Positions 16,979 through 25,839 are shown, counted from the stretch's first letter. The stretch is 64,000 nucleotides of DNA from Caldanaerovirga acetigignens (GCF_900142995.1 NZ_FRCR01000002.1:1-64000), one strand, 5' to 3'. Numbers and translations are program-made. The notes: generated from the letters alone by a model not told the origin.

Positions 16979-18685
16979 TTACATCCGCTCGGGGGCTGAA
17001 ATCCCTAAAATCTTAAAGGCGTTTTGCAAGACCTGCTTTACGGCTTTTACCAGCATCAGCCGGGCTTTAGTTAAGTCTTCGTCGCCGGTCAGCACGCGGC
17101 AGACGTTGTAAAAAGAATGGAATGCCGCAGAAAGTTCGAGGGTATAACTGGCAATGCGGTAAGGGGAAAGGGTGGTGGCAGCAACCTTTATGGTCTCCGG
17201 AAAGTCCGCAAGTTTTTTTACAAGCTCTATTTCGGTTTCGTGAGTGAGCATCGAAAAAAGCCTTTCCGTTTCACGTGGCGAAATGTCACTGCCCTCAGGC
17301 ACTTTTACATCCTGCTCTTTTGCCTGCCTTATGATGCTGGCTATACGGGCATGAGCATACTGCACGTAGTAAACCGGGTTTTCCTCCGACTGCTTCACCG
17401 CCAGGTCCAGGTCAAAGTCCAGGTGCGTGTCGGCCCCCCTCATGTTGAAGAAAAACCTCGCGGCGTCTTTCCCCACCTCTTCAACCAGGTCCGCGAGCGT
17501 CACCGCCCGGCCAGTGCGCTTTGACATGCGGGCAATCTCGCCGTTCCTGAAAAGGCGCACAAGTTGCATTATAATTATGGTGAGCTTATCCGGGTCGTAT
17601 CCTAAGGCCGCCAGGGCCCCTTTTACCCTGGGGACGTGTCCGTGGTGGTCGGCCCCCCAGATGTCTATGACCCATTCGAAGCCCCGGTCGAATTTATCCT
17701 TGTGGTAGGCTATATCGGCGGCAAAATAGGTCGGCACTCCGTTTTGCCTTATCAAAACTTCATCTTTCGGAACGCCGAATTCCGTCGCCTTGAACCAGAG
17801 GGCTCCGTCCTTTTCGTAAGTATATCCCCTTTGGGTGAGGAGCTCTATCGTCTTTTTTACCTTCCCGCTTTCGTGCAGGCTTTTTTCCGAAAACCAAACG
17901 TCGAAGTGCACCCCGAAGTCTTCCAGGTCCTTTTTCATCCTCTCGACGTTCCTCTTTAAAGCAAACTCTACAAAATAGGCCCTCCTTTCGGCGGGGTCTA
18001 CCGAAAGGAATCGGTCCCCTTCTTTTTCGATGATCTCCCTGGCGTGGTCTTTTATGTCCTCGCCGTGGTACCCCCCTTCGGGAATCTGGCTTTCATAGCC
18101 CAAAAGCTCAAGGTACCTCGCTTCCAGGGAAAGGCCAAAATTTTCTATTTGGTTTCCGGCGTCGTTTATGTAAAACTCCCTGGTAACGTCGTATCCCGCC
18201 ATTTCCAGCAGCGATGCCAGGGCATCCCCAAGGGCTGCACCCCGGGCATTCCCTATATGCATCGGCCCCGTGGGGTTGGCACTCACAAACTCCACCTGCA
18301 CCTTTTTCCTTTTTCCGAGGTCTATGCGCCCATAATTTTCTCCTTCCTCCAGGATAATTCGGATTACCTCATGGGCCCAAGTAGGCTCGAGGTGAAAATT
18401 TATAAAACCCGGCCCGGCCACTTCCACCTTTTCCACGCCTGAACCGGCGATTTCCATTCTCTCCACTATTATGTTCGCAATCTCCCTAGGAGGCTTTTTG
18501 GCCTCCCTTGCCGCAAGCATGGCCACATTCACTGCAAAGTCTCCATGCTCTTTTGCCTGAGGCACCTCGACGGTAAATTCGGGAATTTGGGAAAGGTTGA
18601 CGGCCCCTTCTTCGATGGCTTTCCTCAGCGCATCTATCGTAATTTCTTTTATCTTGCCCTTTATCTTGGCCTTAACATCTTTCAT
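16979..18685 (-). CDS. argS: Arginyl-tRNA synthetase
   Basis: A 568-residue class I synthetase that charges tRNA-Arg. The N-terminal additional domain is followed by the HIGH signature in NPTGPMHIGNARGAALGD. The KMSKS-like ARMSKRTGRAVTLADL and a C-terminal DALR-type anticodon-binding domain are also present. I start at ATG 18685, where GGGAGG is well spaced; an in-frame start 27 codons upstream has no ribosome site. The decayed activator lies just downstream in the same direction. Confidence 0.96.
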   Translation of the reverse strand: MKDVKAKIKGKIKEITIDALRKAIEEGAVNLSQIPEFTVEVPQAKEHGDFAVNVAMLAAREAKKPPREIANIIVERMEIAGSGVEKVEVAGPGFINFHLEPTWAHEVIRIILEEGENYGRIDLGKRKKVQVEFVSANPTGPMHIGNARGAALGDALASLLEMAGYDVTREFYINDAGNQIENFGLSLEARYLELLGYESQIPEGGYHGEDIKDHAREIIEKEGDRFLSVDPAERRAYFVEFALKRNVERMKKDLEDFGVHFDVWFSEKSLHESGKVKKTIELLTQRGYTYEKDGALWFKATEFGVPKDEVLIRQNGVPTYFAADIAYHKDKFDRGFEWVIDIWGADHHGHVPRVKGALAALGYDPDKLTIIIMQLVRLFRNGEIARMSKRTGRAVTLADLVEEVGKDAARFFFNMRGADTHLDFDLDLAVKQSEENPVYYVQYAHARIASIIRQAKEQDVKVPEGSDISPRETERLFSMLTHETEIELVKKLADFPETIKVAATTLSPYRIASYTLELSAAFHSFYNVCRVLTGDEDLTKARLMLVKAVKQVLQNAFKILGISAPERM

Positions 18686-18767
18686 AAAAATCCTCCCAAA
18701 ATTGTCAGAATAGTTATTTGCCCTGCTGCATACTACTATTATATATTTTTGCTTTATTTTATGCAAT

Positions 18768-18811
18768 AAAAAGGTGCCCCCTCACCAATCATAATATGCA
18801 GTGAGAGGGCA
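18768..18811 (-). terminator. Terminator after the FmdE gene
   Basis: On the minus strand TGCCCTCTCAC pairs with GTGAGGGGGCA (one mismatch) around a 15-nt loop and is followed by TTTTTATT. It ends the TrmO-ABC-FmdE operon just before argS. Confidence 0.82.
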
Positions 18812-18824
18812 TTTCACTTCACTT

Positions 18825-19370
18825 TTATAAAAATAACATCTGCCTTGTATAGTCCCCGAAGCAGTCGAGACATACCTTTTTGCCATCCATAAGACGTATT
18901 TTATGTTCCGGCGCACCTTCGCCGCACATTTCGCAAATTATCGTCGTAAAGATCCTGGCCCTTTCTGGCAGGGGGAAATTTGGTTTTTTAAACAAGAATA
19001 AATCTTCAAGAGGGGAAATCAAAATGTGCTCCAGCCTCTTTTGCCGGTCCTCAAAATTTTCTTTTGGACTATATATTATACGTATGCTCTCACCCGTATC
19101 CCTTTTGAAAAAGCTGAAAGCCATCTTGCCTGTCCCCCTGTATATCAGGTTGCCCTTTCCAAAAGTACATCCGGTAAGTACCTGCACGGCGTCGACGCCG
19201 CAGGCGTCGTTTTCCGTGACGCACACCAGTTCTTCGTCTTTCGAAAAGCCTGCCCCTAGCTTTTCCCTCAAAGCCTCGCAGGCCCTGTACCCAATGGCAA
19301 GGCCTGGGCAGACGTGACCGTGAAACTCTACACATTTCTTCCAGTCATCCTTATTCAAGTATATTTCCAC
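18825..19370 (-). CDS. FmdE family protein
   Basis: About 181 residues, related to subunit E of formylmethanofuran dehydrogenase. The N-terminal FmdE domain has the signature CVEFHGHVCPGLAIGYRA. The Cys, His and nearby Cys in ENDACGVDAVQVLTGCTFGKGN are candidate metal ligands. The C-terminus has a treble-clef zinc motif (CEMCGEG and CLDCFGDY). In bacteria lacking the methanofuran enzyme, such proteins are thought to bind metal or help its insertion; the exact role is unknown. Start choice is uncertain: GTG 19370 follows GGTGGAG, and GTG 19388 is the longer option. It is the last gene of a metal-type ABC operon. Confidence 0.85.
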   Translation of the reverse strand: MEIYLNKDDWKKCVEFHGHVCPGLAIGYRACEALREKLGAGFSKDEELVCVTENDACGVDAVQVLTGCTFGKGNLIYRGTGKMAFSFFKRDTGESIRIIYSPKENFEDRQKRLEHILISPLEDLFLFKKPNFPLPERARIFTTIICEMCGEGAPEHKIRLMDGKKVCLDCFGDYTRQMLFL

Positions 19371-19403
19371 CGCGCACTCCACCCCCACGTTTCTTGTTTA
19401 GCC

Positions 19404-20156
19404 CTACAGGGGCACAACTACAGGGATTCCCGCAAGCCTTTCCACCGTTACTTGAACTCCGTAGACACTGGCTATGTTTTCCGGCGTCATTATTTCCATT
19501 CCCCCGCAGGCGAAGATCGTCCCGTTTTTCAAAAGGAGGAATTTATCGGCAAACCGCATTGCAAGGTTTAAATCATGCATTACTACCACCACTGCAATGT
19601 TTTGTTCCTTGGCAGCTTTTTTTACAATCTTTAGCACCTCGAACTGATTCTTTAAGTCCAGGTTGCTGGTGGGTTCGTCCAGCAGAAGTACCCGCGGCTC
19701 CTGGGCCAGGGCCCTTGCTATGACAACTTTCTGAAGCTCTCCTCCGCTCAGCTCGTCGAGGTAGCGAAGTGAAAGTTCCTCCATACCAAGGACCTGTAAA
19801 ACATCTTGGACTATTTTCAGGTCTCTTGGGGTAGCACTCCATTTTATGTGAGGTTTTCTGCCCAAAAGCACAGCATCGAATACTGTGAAACGGCCACTTT
19901 CGTATCTTTGCGCCACGTAACCCAGGCGGCGGGCAACCTCCCGCCGGTTTAACGTAGATAGGTCTTCTTTTTCAATGAGAATTGTCCCCGTTTGCGGCTT
20001 TAAAATTCTGTTCAGGCATTTGAGCAAAGTAGACTTGCCAGCTCCGTTGTTTCCCAGGATAGAAAAAAGTTCACCCCTATTGACCTCAAATCTGATATCC
20101 CTTAGCACGGGCCGACTGCGGTAGGTGAATTCTACTTTGTCTACCACCAGCATCAT
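19404..20156 (-). CDS. ABC importer ATP-binding protein, FecE/BtuD type
   Basis: A 250-residue cytoplasmic ATPase for a siderophore/cobalamin/metal-type importer. Walker A is GNNGAGKST, the signature is LSGGELQK, Walker B is VLLLDEPT and the switch His is in VVMHDLN. It overlaps the permease gene by 4 nt, which suggests translational coupling. With the permease and lipoprotein it forms one complete importer. Confidence 0.93.
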   Translation of the reverse strand: MMLVVDKVEFTYRSRPVLRDIRFEVNRGELFSILGNNGAGKSTLLKCLNRILKPQTGTILIEKEDLSTLNRREVARRLGYVAQRYESGRFTVFDAVLLGRKPHIKWSATPRDLKIVQDVLQVLGMEELSLRYLDELSGGELQKVVIARALAQEPRVLLLDEPTSNLDLKNQFEVLKIVKKAAKEQNIAVVVVMHDLNLAMRFADKFLLLKNGTIFACGGMEIMTPENIASVYGVQVTVERLAGIPVVVPL

Positions 20157-21226
20157 CTTTTGCTGTACCCCCTAGAGAGAAGATAAAGGAATAGCGGAGC
20201 ACCCATAAAGGAGGTAATCGCCCCTACAGGTAAAACAACCGGGGAAATAATTGTCCTGGCCAGGGTATCGGAAGCAAGCAGCAAAAGCCCTCCCATTAAA
20301 CTAGAAGCCGGGATTAAAAAACGGTGATCGCCGCCCAATATCCTTCTCATTATATGCGGACCTACCAGCCCGATAAAACCGATGATTCCCAGAAATGAAA
20401 CAGTTACAGCCGTGACCAGAGATGCTACGAACATCCCGGCCATCCTGATTTTCTCCACATCAACACCCAGCCCTTTGGCCGTTTCCTCCCCGCCGTATAG
20501 GGCATTGTAATTCCATCGGTTCGCCATAAAGTATATCAGTGCGGCACCGGTTACCACGGCCATGATTTCAAGATCACGCCAGGAAGCCCTGCCAATATCT
20601 CCGAAGGTCCAGAAGACGATCGAAGCCACTTGCACATCGCTGGCAAAATACTGCAAAATAATAGTGGCGGCTGAAAAAAGCGAGCTCAGAGCCACCCCGG
20701 CTAGGACCATCGCTTCAGGAGTGACTCCTTTGATCTGGGCCAGGAATAAAACCACCACGGTTGTCGCCATCGCTCCCACAAAGGCTGAAATGGTAACTAG
20801 GTATGGGTTGTTGATGATTACCGCGTCAGCACTGGCGCTGTGGGCACTTCCCGCCCCTAGGGCAATAATTGCCACGGCTGCGCCAAAGGCTGCCCCCTGC
20901 GAAACACCCAGTGTAAAGGGAGATGCGAGGGGGTTGCGCAAGATGCTTTGCATAACACAGCCGGCCACGGAAAGGCCGGCCCCGGCTGTGATAGCCGCCA
21001 GCACCCGGGGCAGCCGGATATTCCAGATAATTATATTTAAATGTCCCTGTGTTTTGCCAAGCAACGTCAACAATACCTGGGACGGCGAAGCTTTCGCAGA
21101 ACCAGCATTGATGGCGTATACGCCAAGCAGAATAGTTAAAAGAAAAAGCAGGCAAATGATGAAAACTTTTCTTTGGGTATACCTCAGATAACTTTCCTGC
21201 ATGTTTTCCATTGCTAGATGCCGCAT
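20153..21226 (-). CDS. ABC importer permease, FecCD type
   Basis: A 357-residue inner-membrane permease with about ten hydrophobic helices. Family motifs include [19 protein letters not shown] near the start and [20 protein letters not shown] in the coupling region. This class moves iron-siderophores, haem, cobalamin or free metal complexes. A single gene implies a homodimer. AAAGGAAAT precedes ATG 21226. Confidence 0.93.
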   Translation of the reverse strand: MRHLAMENMQESYLRYTQRKVFIICLLFLLTILLGVYAINAGSAKASPSQVLLTLLGKTQGHLNIIIWNIRLPRVLAAITAGAGLSVAGCVMQSILRNPLASPFTLGVSQGAAFGAAVAIIALGAGSAHSASADAVIINNPYLVTISAFVGAMATTVVVLFLAQIKGVTPEAMVLAGVALSSLFSAATIILQYFASDVQVASIVFWTFGDIGRASWRDLEIMAVVTGAALIYFMANRWNYNALYGGEETAKGLGVDVEKIRMAGMFVASLVTAVTVSFLGIIGFIGLVGPHIMRRILGGDHRFLIPASSLMGGLLLLASDTLARTIISPVVLPVGAITSFMGAPLFLYLLSRGYSKR

Positions 21227-21250
21227 ATTTCCTTTCTCCTCGAGTACATA

Positions 21251-22378
21251 TTAAGGATTTTGAAATTCCAGCTTCCTAAATCCGCCGTAATCTTTCGCCA
21301 TCTGTTCGTACAAAGGCTTGCCCAAAAGGAACTGGTAAATCTCATCGGCCTTTTTGGCCGGGTCTATATCTTTAAATTTTTCGGGAAAAATCACTTTTCC
21401 GGCAAAATAAGCGTCAGCAATGGCGGTGTCGATGTTCGTGGTGTAGTAATTATAGGGCATCAGACTGTAAACCTGGCCTGTTTTGACCGCCCTCAGGGAC
21501 TGGTAAAACCGGGGGTTTTTCTTGTAATCTTCCAACACCAGGGAAAGCCCCCCTGCATCGATAAAAATGATATCGGGGTCCCAGCTCAGGAGTTTTTCCC
21601 TGTCTATCATGACACTCCCTGTTTTACCCGTTTCATCAACCACATTCCGGGCATTGATAGCTGCAAATGGCGGATATTTGGCCTGGGTGCTCTCGATGCC
21701 GTGCGCCCCCTTCATGCCCAAGGCCCCTACGTAAACTCTGGGCTTTTTGTCTGCAGGAATATCCTTTGTCCTATCATGCAAGTCCTGCTGGCATTTTTGC
21801 ATGTAATCAATAACCTCCTGGGCTCTTTCCTCCCTGCCGATAATTTTTCCAATCAGCCTCAGGGACTTATAAACATCTTCGTCAAAGGTGGCAACCTTGC
21901 CGTAGCTTAAGACCACTACCGGAATATTCGTTTTAGCCTGCAGTTCATCTGCCTGAGCCCTGTCCACCAGCGAGACTACAAAAATTACGTCAGGTTGGAC
22001 CTTTGCAAGCTTTTCCGCATCCGGCGTGGAATTGGGCCCTCCTGGACCAATGGCGGGCAAATCTTTTAATTCAGGATAGGCTAAAATGTAAGGTCGGCCT
22101 GTGGAGGGCCACTGTTTTTCTACGTTTTCCACGCCTACTACCTTACTGACGCCTTTGACATAGCAAACCAGCCGCAGGGCACCGGGGCCGATGGCCACCA
22201 CCTTATTTGCCGGAACGGGAACTTGTACCTGCCGGCCGGCCAGGTCGGTAACAACAGTTTTCTGCACTGCCGCTGCTTCTTCCTGCTTAGTTGTTTTAGC
22301 ACCGCACCCACTAATCATAATAATGGGAACAAGCAGGGCAAACAGCATTGCCATTGCCTTAAAGGCTTTCATGCGCAT
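21251..22378 (-). CDS. ABC importer substrate-binding lipoprotein, FecB type
   Basis: A 375-residue lipoprotein with lipobox MISGC near residue 25. It has the two-lobe helical-backbone fold of COG0614 proteins (TDLAGRQVQVPVPANKVVAIGPG, then PDVIFVVS and DPDIIFIDAGG). The binding cleft cannot be read reliably, so iron chelate, cobalamin and nickel complex all remain possible. The ATG follows the TAA of the TrmO gene with no spacer, and AAGGAGGAG lies inside the end of that gene. The operator upstream argues for nickel (inference). Confidence 0.9.
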   Translation of the reverse strand: MRMKAFKAMAMLFALLVPIIMISGCGAKTTKQEEAAAVQKTVVTDLAGRQVQVPVPANKVVAIGPGALRLVCYVKGVSKVVGVENVEKQWPSTGRPYILAYPELKDLPAIGPGGPNSTPDAEKLAKVQPDVIFVVSLVDRAQADELQAKTNIPVVVLSYGKVATFDEDVYKSLRLIGKIIGREERAQEVIDYMQKCQQDLHDRTKDIPADKKPRVYVGALGMKGAHGIESTQAKYPPFAAINARNVVDETGKTGSVMIDREKLLSWDPDIIFIDAGGLSLVLEDYKKNPRFYQSLRAVKTGQVYSLMPYNYYTTNIDTAIADAYFAGKVIFPEKFKDIDPAKKADEIYQFLLGKPLYEQMAKDYGGFRKLEFQNP

Positions 22379-22822
22379 TTATTTCTCCTCCTTTTTTGAT
22401 TTTTCGAACCAACCGATGCACGCCCCTGAAATGCTGTCAAGATCAGAAGAATATGGCTTTATGTCTATCAAAGGACTGCCGTCAACAGCATCGAGACCTT
22501 TTACCACCAGGCGGTTTTCTCTGACCTCCAGCAGCTCGGCCACGCAAAATGCTATGGGATTGGGCCGGGATGGGGAGCGGCAGGCAAAAACCCCTCGGAT
22601 TTCGGGACCAAAGGGCGTTCTGGTTTGAAGGGTATCCCGCGATGCCAGGTGACACCAGTATAAAACGATAAGATGAGACGCACTTTCTATACCCTCTAAC
22701 CCGCCGCAAAATTTCGGATAAATTTCTATTTCCGAAATATCATCCGAAAGCCGCCCCTGGCGCGGTGCTTCCTTCACCGTTCGGTACGGGCTGTGAATCT
22801 TTCCAATGGGCATAAGTTCCAT
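22379..22822 (-). CDS. trmO: TrmO-family tRNA methyltransferase (UPF0066/TsaA)
   Basis: A 147-residue SAM-dependent enzyme of the TrmO/YaeB family, which in E. coli methylates t6A37 of tRNA-Thr. Family marks are PIGKIHSPYRT at the start, then GLEGIESASHLIVLYW, FACRSPSRPNPIAFCV and GLDAVDGSPLIDIKPY. I start at ATG 22822 after GGAAGGGG; the longer in-frame start would lie upstream of the predicted transcription start. It leads a metal-type ABC operon, an unusual place for a tRNA enzyme, so this paralog may have another substrate. Confidence 0.85.
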   Translation of the reverse strand: MELMPIGKIHSPYRTVKEAPRQGRLSDDISEIEIYPKFCGGLEGIESASHLIVLYWCHLASRDTLQTRTPFGPEIRGVFACRSPSRPNPIAFCVAELLEVRENRLVVKGLDAVDGSPLIDIKPYSSDLDSISGACIGWFEKSKKEEK

Positions 22823-22845
22823 CAAAGCATCCCCTTCCAGACATA

Positions 22846-22877
22846 TAGTGTTACTCTTTTTTAATTTTGTAACACTA
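22846..22877. promoter_or_regulatory. NikR-like dyad operator
   Basis: TAGTGTTAC (22846-22854) and GTAACACTA (22869-22877) form a perfect 9-bp dyad with a 14-bp AT-rich centre. The core GTGTTAC-N14-GTAACAC matches the NikR site type described, as I recall, for Desulfovibrio and Geobacter. It directly abuts the -10 box and covers the transcription start, so binding should repress. Another metal regulator cannot be excluded. Confidence 0.6.
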
Positions 22878-22906
22878 ATTTTATCACACTTTTTGCACTC
22901 AATCAA
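22878..22906 (-). promoter_or_regulatory. Promoter of the TrmO-ABC-FmdE operon
   Basis: On the minus strand -35 TTGATT (22906-22901), a 17-nt spacer and -10 TAAAAT (22883-22878). The predicted start falls inside the adjacent dyad operator. Confidence 0.65.
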
Positions 22907-22955
22907 GTTAAATTTTTAACAATCATCTTGAAAGATACGTCTCGTAATAGCGATA

Positions 22956-23060
22956 GACCGTTCAACCTACAAATGGGAAAAGTATTACAAAAAAAGGACA
23001 GCAGTAGAAAGAATAAACAGCAGATTAGAAATCGGCTGTTGCATAAAAATAAGCTATTAA
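22956..23060 (+). pseudogene. Transposase C-terminal remnant (DDE type)
   Basis: Translation from 22956 gives DRSTYKWEKYYKKRTAVER and then INSRLE before a stop. This matches the terminal region around the catalytic Glu in IS4/IS5/IS1182-type DDE transposases (KKRTAVERxNSRLK). Nothing else of the element is recognisable, and no inverted repeats are seen. The region 22907-23274 otherwise holds only the promoter for the next operon. Confidence 0.6.
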
Positions 23061-23149
23061 CTGTAGAAAGCAATAAAAAAACAAAGAAGCCACATAAACA
23101 GTGGTTTACTTTAGTGTTGCCTTTTTTGGTTAGAAAAATATGGCTCTGG

Positions 23150-23178
23150 TTGACTCAAGACTCTTTTTTTGGTATTTT
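23150..23178 (+). promoter_or_regulatory. Promoter of the restriction-modification operon
   Basis: -35 TTGACT (23150-23155), a 17-nt spacer and -10 TATTTT (23173-23178), about 90 nt upstream of the methyltransferase start. No controller-protein gene or C-box is visible. Confidence 0.5.
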
Positions 23179-23274
23179 CATGTTAAAAAGGAATTAGATC
23201 AGTTCTGAGAGAGAGGAATACATTATAGCTAGGAGCAAAATCTGCGAAACTGGTTCGGTAAGAGGGGTGAAATA

Positions 23275-24306
23275 TTGCAAAGTGTGAGCAACCTGGGTTT
23301 AGCTTTGGATAGTGATGAGCGGGTGTTTGTGCGAGATAAGGTTCATATTGTTCTTGGGGATGCGTTGGACTGGTATGACCAATGGCCTTCCCCAACTGTA
23401 ATCATTTCAGATGGCCCTTATGGTATTGCGGGATTTCCCGGCGATCCGCCGACGCCTGATGTCTTAGCTGAATGGTATGAACCCCATATTGTAGCCTGGT
23501 CGAAGGCGGCTACTCCTGTGACCACCCTGTGGTTTTGGAATTCCGAACACGGATGGGCAAATGTTCACGGGGTGCTGCAAAAGTATGGATGGTCTTTTGT
23601 GAATTGTCATATTTGGAACAAAGGTATAAGCCATATAGCTGGCAACTCTAATACAAAAACGCTTCGCAAGTACCCTGTTGTTACTGAAGTATGTGTGCAG
23701 TATGTACGAAGGGCGGAATTCCGTGTGGGACATCGGGTTATGACCATGCAGGAATGGTTGCGCTATGAATGGGAACGTAGCGGTCTTCCCCTTTCAAAAG
23801 CCAATGAAGCAGCCGGGGTCAAGAATGCAGCCACAAGAAAGTATCTGACCAAAGATCACCTTTGGTATTGTCCACCGCCGGACGTTTTTGAGCGCCTTGT
23901 TGCCTACGCCAACCAGTACGGAGACCCGAACGGCCGTCCATATTTCTCGCTTGACGGGAAGCGTCCTCTTACCGCCAAAGAGTGGGCAAACATGCGCCCA
24001 AAGTTTTATTGCGAGCCAGGGGTTACGAATGTTTGGGATGAACCGTCTGTGCGCGGTCCTGAACGTATTAAGGTTCCTGATCGTATCAATAAGGCGTTAC
24101 ATGCTAATCAGAAGCCACTTAAGCTGACAGAACGGATTATTCGGGCTAGCTCTGATCCGGGAGATGTTGTCTGGGCACCATTTGGAGGGTTGTGTACGGA
24201 GGCCATTGCATCCCATAAGTTGGGCCGAGTCCATTACAGTGCTGAAATTAACCCTAGATACTTTAAAATTGCTATTGAAAGGTTGAAGACGTATGACAGG
24301 TCCTAG
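23275..24306 (+). CDS. Type II DNA methyltransferase (amino-methyltransferase)
   Basis: A 343-residue DNA N6-adenine or N4-cytosine methyltransferase. The catalytic motif IV is SDGPYGI (residues 45-51). The SAM-binding motif I lies at the C-terminal end (VVWAPFGGLCTEAIAS, about 300-315). That order is typical of the beta group. Between them a long insert (about 145-265) with NEAAGVKNAATRKYL and WYCPPPDVFERL is probably the target-recognition part. The start is TTG 23275 after GAGGGGTG. It overlaps the nuclease gene by 14 nt. It protects host DNA from the partner enzyme. Confidence 0.85.
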   Translation: MQSVSNLGLALDSDERVFVRDKVHIVLGDALDWYDQWPSPTVIISDGPYGIAGFPGDPPTPDVLAEWYEPHIVAWSKAATPVTTLWFWNSEHGWANVHGVLQKYGWSFVNCHIWNKGISHIAGNSNTKTLRKYPVVTEVCVQYVRRAEFRVGHRVMTMQEWLRYEWERSGLPLSKANEAAGVKNAATRKYLTKDHLWYCPPPDVFERLVAYANQYGDPNGRPYFSLDGKRPLTAKEWANMRPKFYCEPGVTNVWDEPSVRGPERIKVPDRINKALHANQKPLKLTERIIRASSDPGDVVWAPFGGLCTEAIASHKLGRVHYSAEINPRYFKIAIERLKTYDRS

Positions 24307-25225
24307 GACACCAATACGTGAAGAACCGAGTAGGGAATGGGAACACTATAACTTATGGGTTAACGTCAAAGAGGCTCTTTACAATCTTCCTTACCAATTT
24401 CACACAGATACGTACATTGAAGGTGTTAGCCTTACGGATCTTCCAACGTTATCTCCTGCGGTAGGGACGACGATCGAGCAGCAGCTGGTGGATAATTTGA
24501 ATCAAATACGGTCAGTGTGGGACCCGGAAGGCAGGTACAGCGAATATGCGTTCATTCGCCAGGCGCAGACGTTTCCTGATGTTCTTCTCACGAAATCGGG
24601 CGGAGGAGATATCACTCCTATTCTTGGCATTGAGCTTAAAACGTGGTATCTATTGGCAAAAGAAAAAGAGCCAAACTTTCGATTCTGTGCTACAAAAGAG
24701 GCATGCGCACCTGCGGATTTGGTTGTTATTGTGCCCTGGCTATTATCACAAGTTATTTCTGGACGTCCGAAACTCCTAAAACCATTCGTGGAAAACGCAA
24801 GGTATGTCGCTGCATGGCGGAATTATTATTGGGAGCATACTAGACAGACCGAGGACGATAGAGGAATCATAGTGCCTGAAGATGTACGTCCCTATCCGCG
24901 TAAGAGCGATGCTATTAACGATAGACCTGTATCCGATCGTGGCAAGAATTTTGGGCGTATTGCCAGAACAGGTATTATGGAAGAATACATAGAGGAAATA
25001 TATAACGAACGTATAGCGGGTATCGAGATTCGTCATTGGTTGCGATTTGTGAAAATTTTTAGTGAAGGAAGAACGCGAGAGGAAATAGAGCAGGAATTTG
25101 AACGATTTGAACGAGAGATAGAACAAGGTAGGTACGGTAAAAATGAAGGAAAAATAGAAAGTGTTTGGATGATATTAACCGGTTTGCGGCGTTTAATATG
25201 GGAAGAGAGCGGGACTGATTCCTAG
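24293..25225 (+). CDS. Type II restriction endonuclease, PD-(D/E)xK
   Basis: A 310-residue protein next to the methyltransferase. The nuclease core is visible as PD at 95-96, then GIELKTW with Glu114 and Lys116: a PD-X17-ExK arrangement. The C-terminus is highly charged and helical. The recognition site cannot be deduced. Translation is coupled by the 14-nt overlap with the methyltransferase, so methylase is made first. Codon use and the flanking transposase debris suggest acquisition by transfer (inference). Confidence 0.8.
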   Translation: MTGPRTPIREEPSREWEHYNLWVNVKEALYNLPYQFHTDTYIEGVSLTDLPTLSPAVGTTIEQQLVDNLNQIRSVWDPEGRYSEYAFIRQAQTFPDVLLTKSGGGDITPILGIELKTWYLLAKEKEPNFRFCATKEACAPADLVVIVPWLLSQVISGRPKLLKPFVENARYVAAWRNYYWEHTRQTEDDRGIIVPEDVRPYPRKSDAINDRPVSDRGKNFGRIARTGIMEEYIEEIYNERIAGIEIRHWLRFVKIFSEGRTREEIEQEFERFEREIEQGRYGKNEGKIESVWMILTGLRRLIWEESGTDS

Positions 25226-25435
25226 AGGAACAGCTAGCTAGAAGAGCTCTTCTTCCGGGAAATAGAGCGACTAGCTTCTGAATTTTGAAATCTGGAAAAC
25301 AAAATAATATCACTGAAGTTATGATATAATTTTCCATAAAGTACAAATACTACCAACGGTACTATGATAAATCAATTTCTAGTCTATCCTGAAAATAATG
25401 TTCCGAAAAAAAGCAATAAAAAAGTAAGCCCATAC

Positions 25436-25504
25436 CTATAAGCTGCCCTTTAGAAGGCCGTGACGCAGTAAATTTGCAATCCATTCAGCATCCTTGACAT
25501 CAGT
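25436..25504 (-). pseudogene. IS110-family transposase remnant
   Basis: Minus-strand translation from 25504 gives TDVKDAEWIANLLRHGLLKG and then a stop. This is the conserved DEDD-region motif of IS110/IS116/IS902 transposases (KTDxKDAxxIAxLLRxGLL). Only about 23 codons remain. The rest of 25226-25598 shows nothing further that I can assign. Confidence 0.7.
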
Positions 25505-25598
25505 TAAAAAACAACTCCTTAGCGGCTTTAATATTGAAGGGCTGATGCAACAACCATAAGGGGTTATTCTATCCTGCGTGCTTCCCTAAAAAAATCGA

Positions 25599-25627
25599 TT
25601 GACATAATCCTAAATGAATGTTAATAT
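25599..25627 (+). promoter_or_regulatory. Promoter of the methionine operon
   Basis: A perfect -35 TTGACA (25599-25604), a 17-nt spacer and -10 TAATAT (25622-25627). It lies just before the SAM riboswitch. Confidence 0.85.
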
Positions 25628-25654
25628 TTATATCATCAAAATTGAATAAGAAAA

Positions 25655-25769
25655 CTCTTATCGAGAGCAGGTGGAGGGACTGGCCCGATGAAACCCGGCA
25701 ACCGGCAACTGCGAGCGCAGTTGCAGCGGTGCTAATTCCAGCAGAACGTTACGTTCTGGCAGATAAGAG
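25655..25769 (+). promoter_or_regulatory. SAM-I (S-box) riboswitch
   Basis: The P1 helix is CTCTTATC (25655-25662) with GATAAGAG (25762-25769). The core GAGAGCAGGTGGAGGGAC, then GGCCCGATGAAACCCGGCA and CAACC, matches the S-box consensus. A GC-rich P3 (near 25707-25724) and a P4 (near 25746-25757) follow. An antiterminator can form between AAGAGG (25764-25769) and CCTCTT (25780-25785). When SAM is scarce the antiterminator allows metNIQ expression. Confidence 0.95.
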
Positions 25770-25776
25770 GTTTTTT

Positions 25777-25809
25777 AACCCTCTTCTCGATGTCAGAAGG
25801 GGGTTTTTT
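25777..25809 (+). terminator. Riboswitch-controlled terminator
   Basis: AACCCTCTTCT (25777-25787) pairs with AGAAGGGGGTT (25795-25805) and runs into TTTTT. Its 5' arm is shared with the antiterminator of the S-box. Confidence 0.9.
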
Positions 25810-25839
25810 GTTGCATTTTTGGGAAGGGGAGGGATTTAA

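Noticed and set aside
22928-23197. An 89-residue plus-strand frame
   Set aside because: The transposase homology is in a different frame of the same strand; this frame is Lys/Asn-rich shadow without a ribosome site.
25618-25839. A 73-residue open frame before metN
   Set aside because: It lies over the SAM riboswitch and its terminator, has no ribosome site and encodes nothing recognisable.
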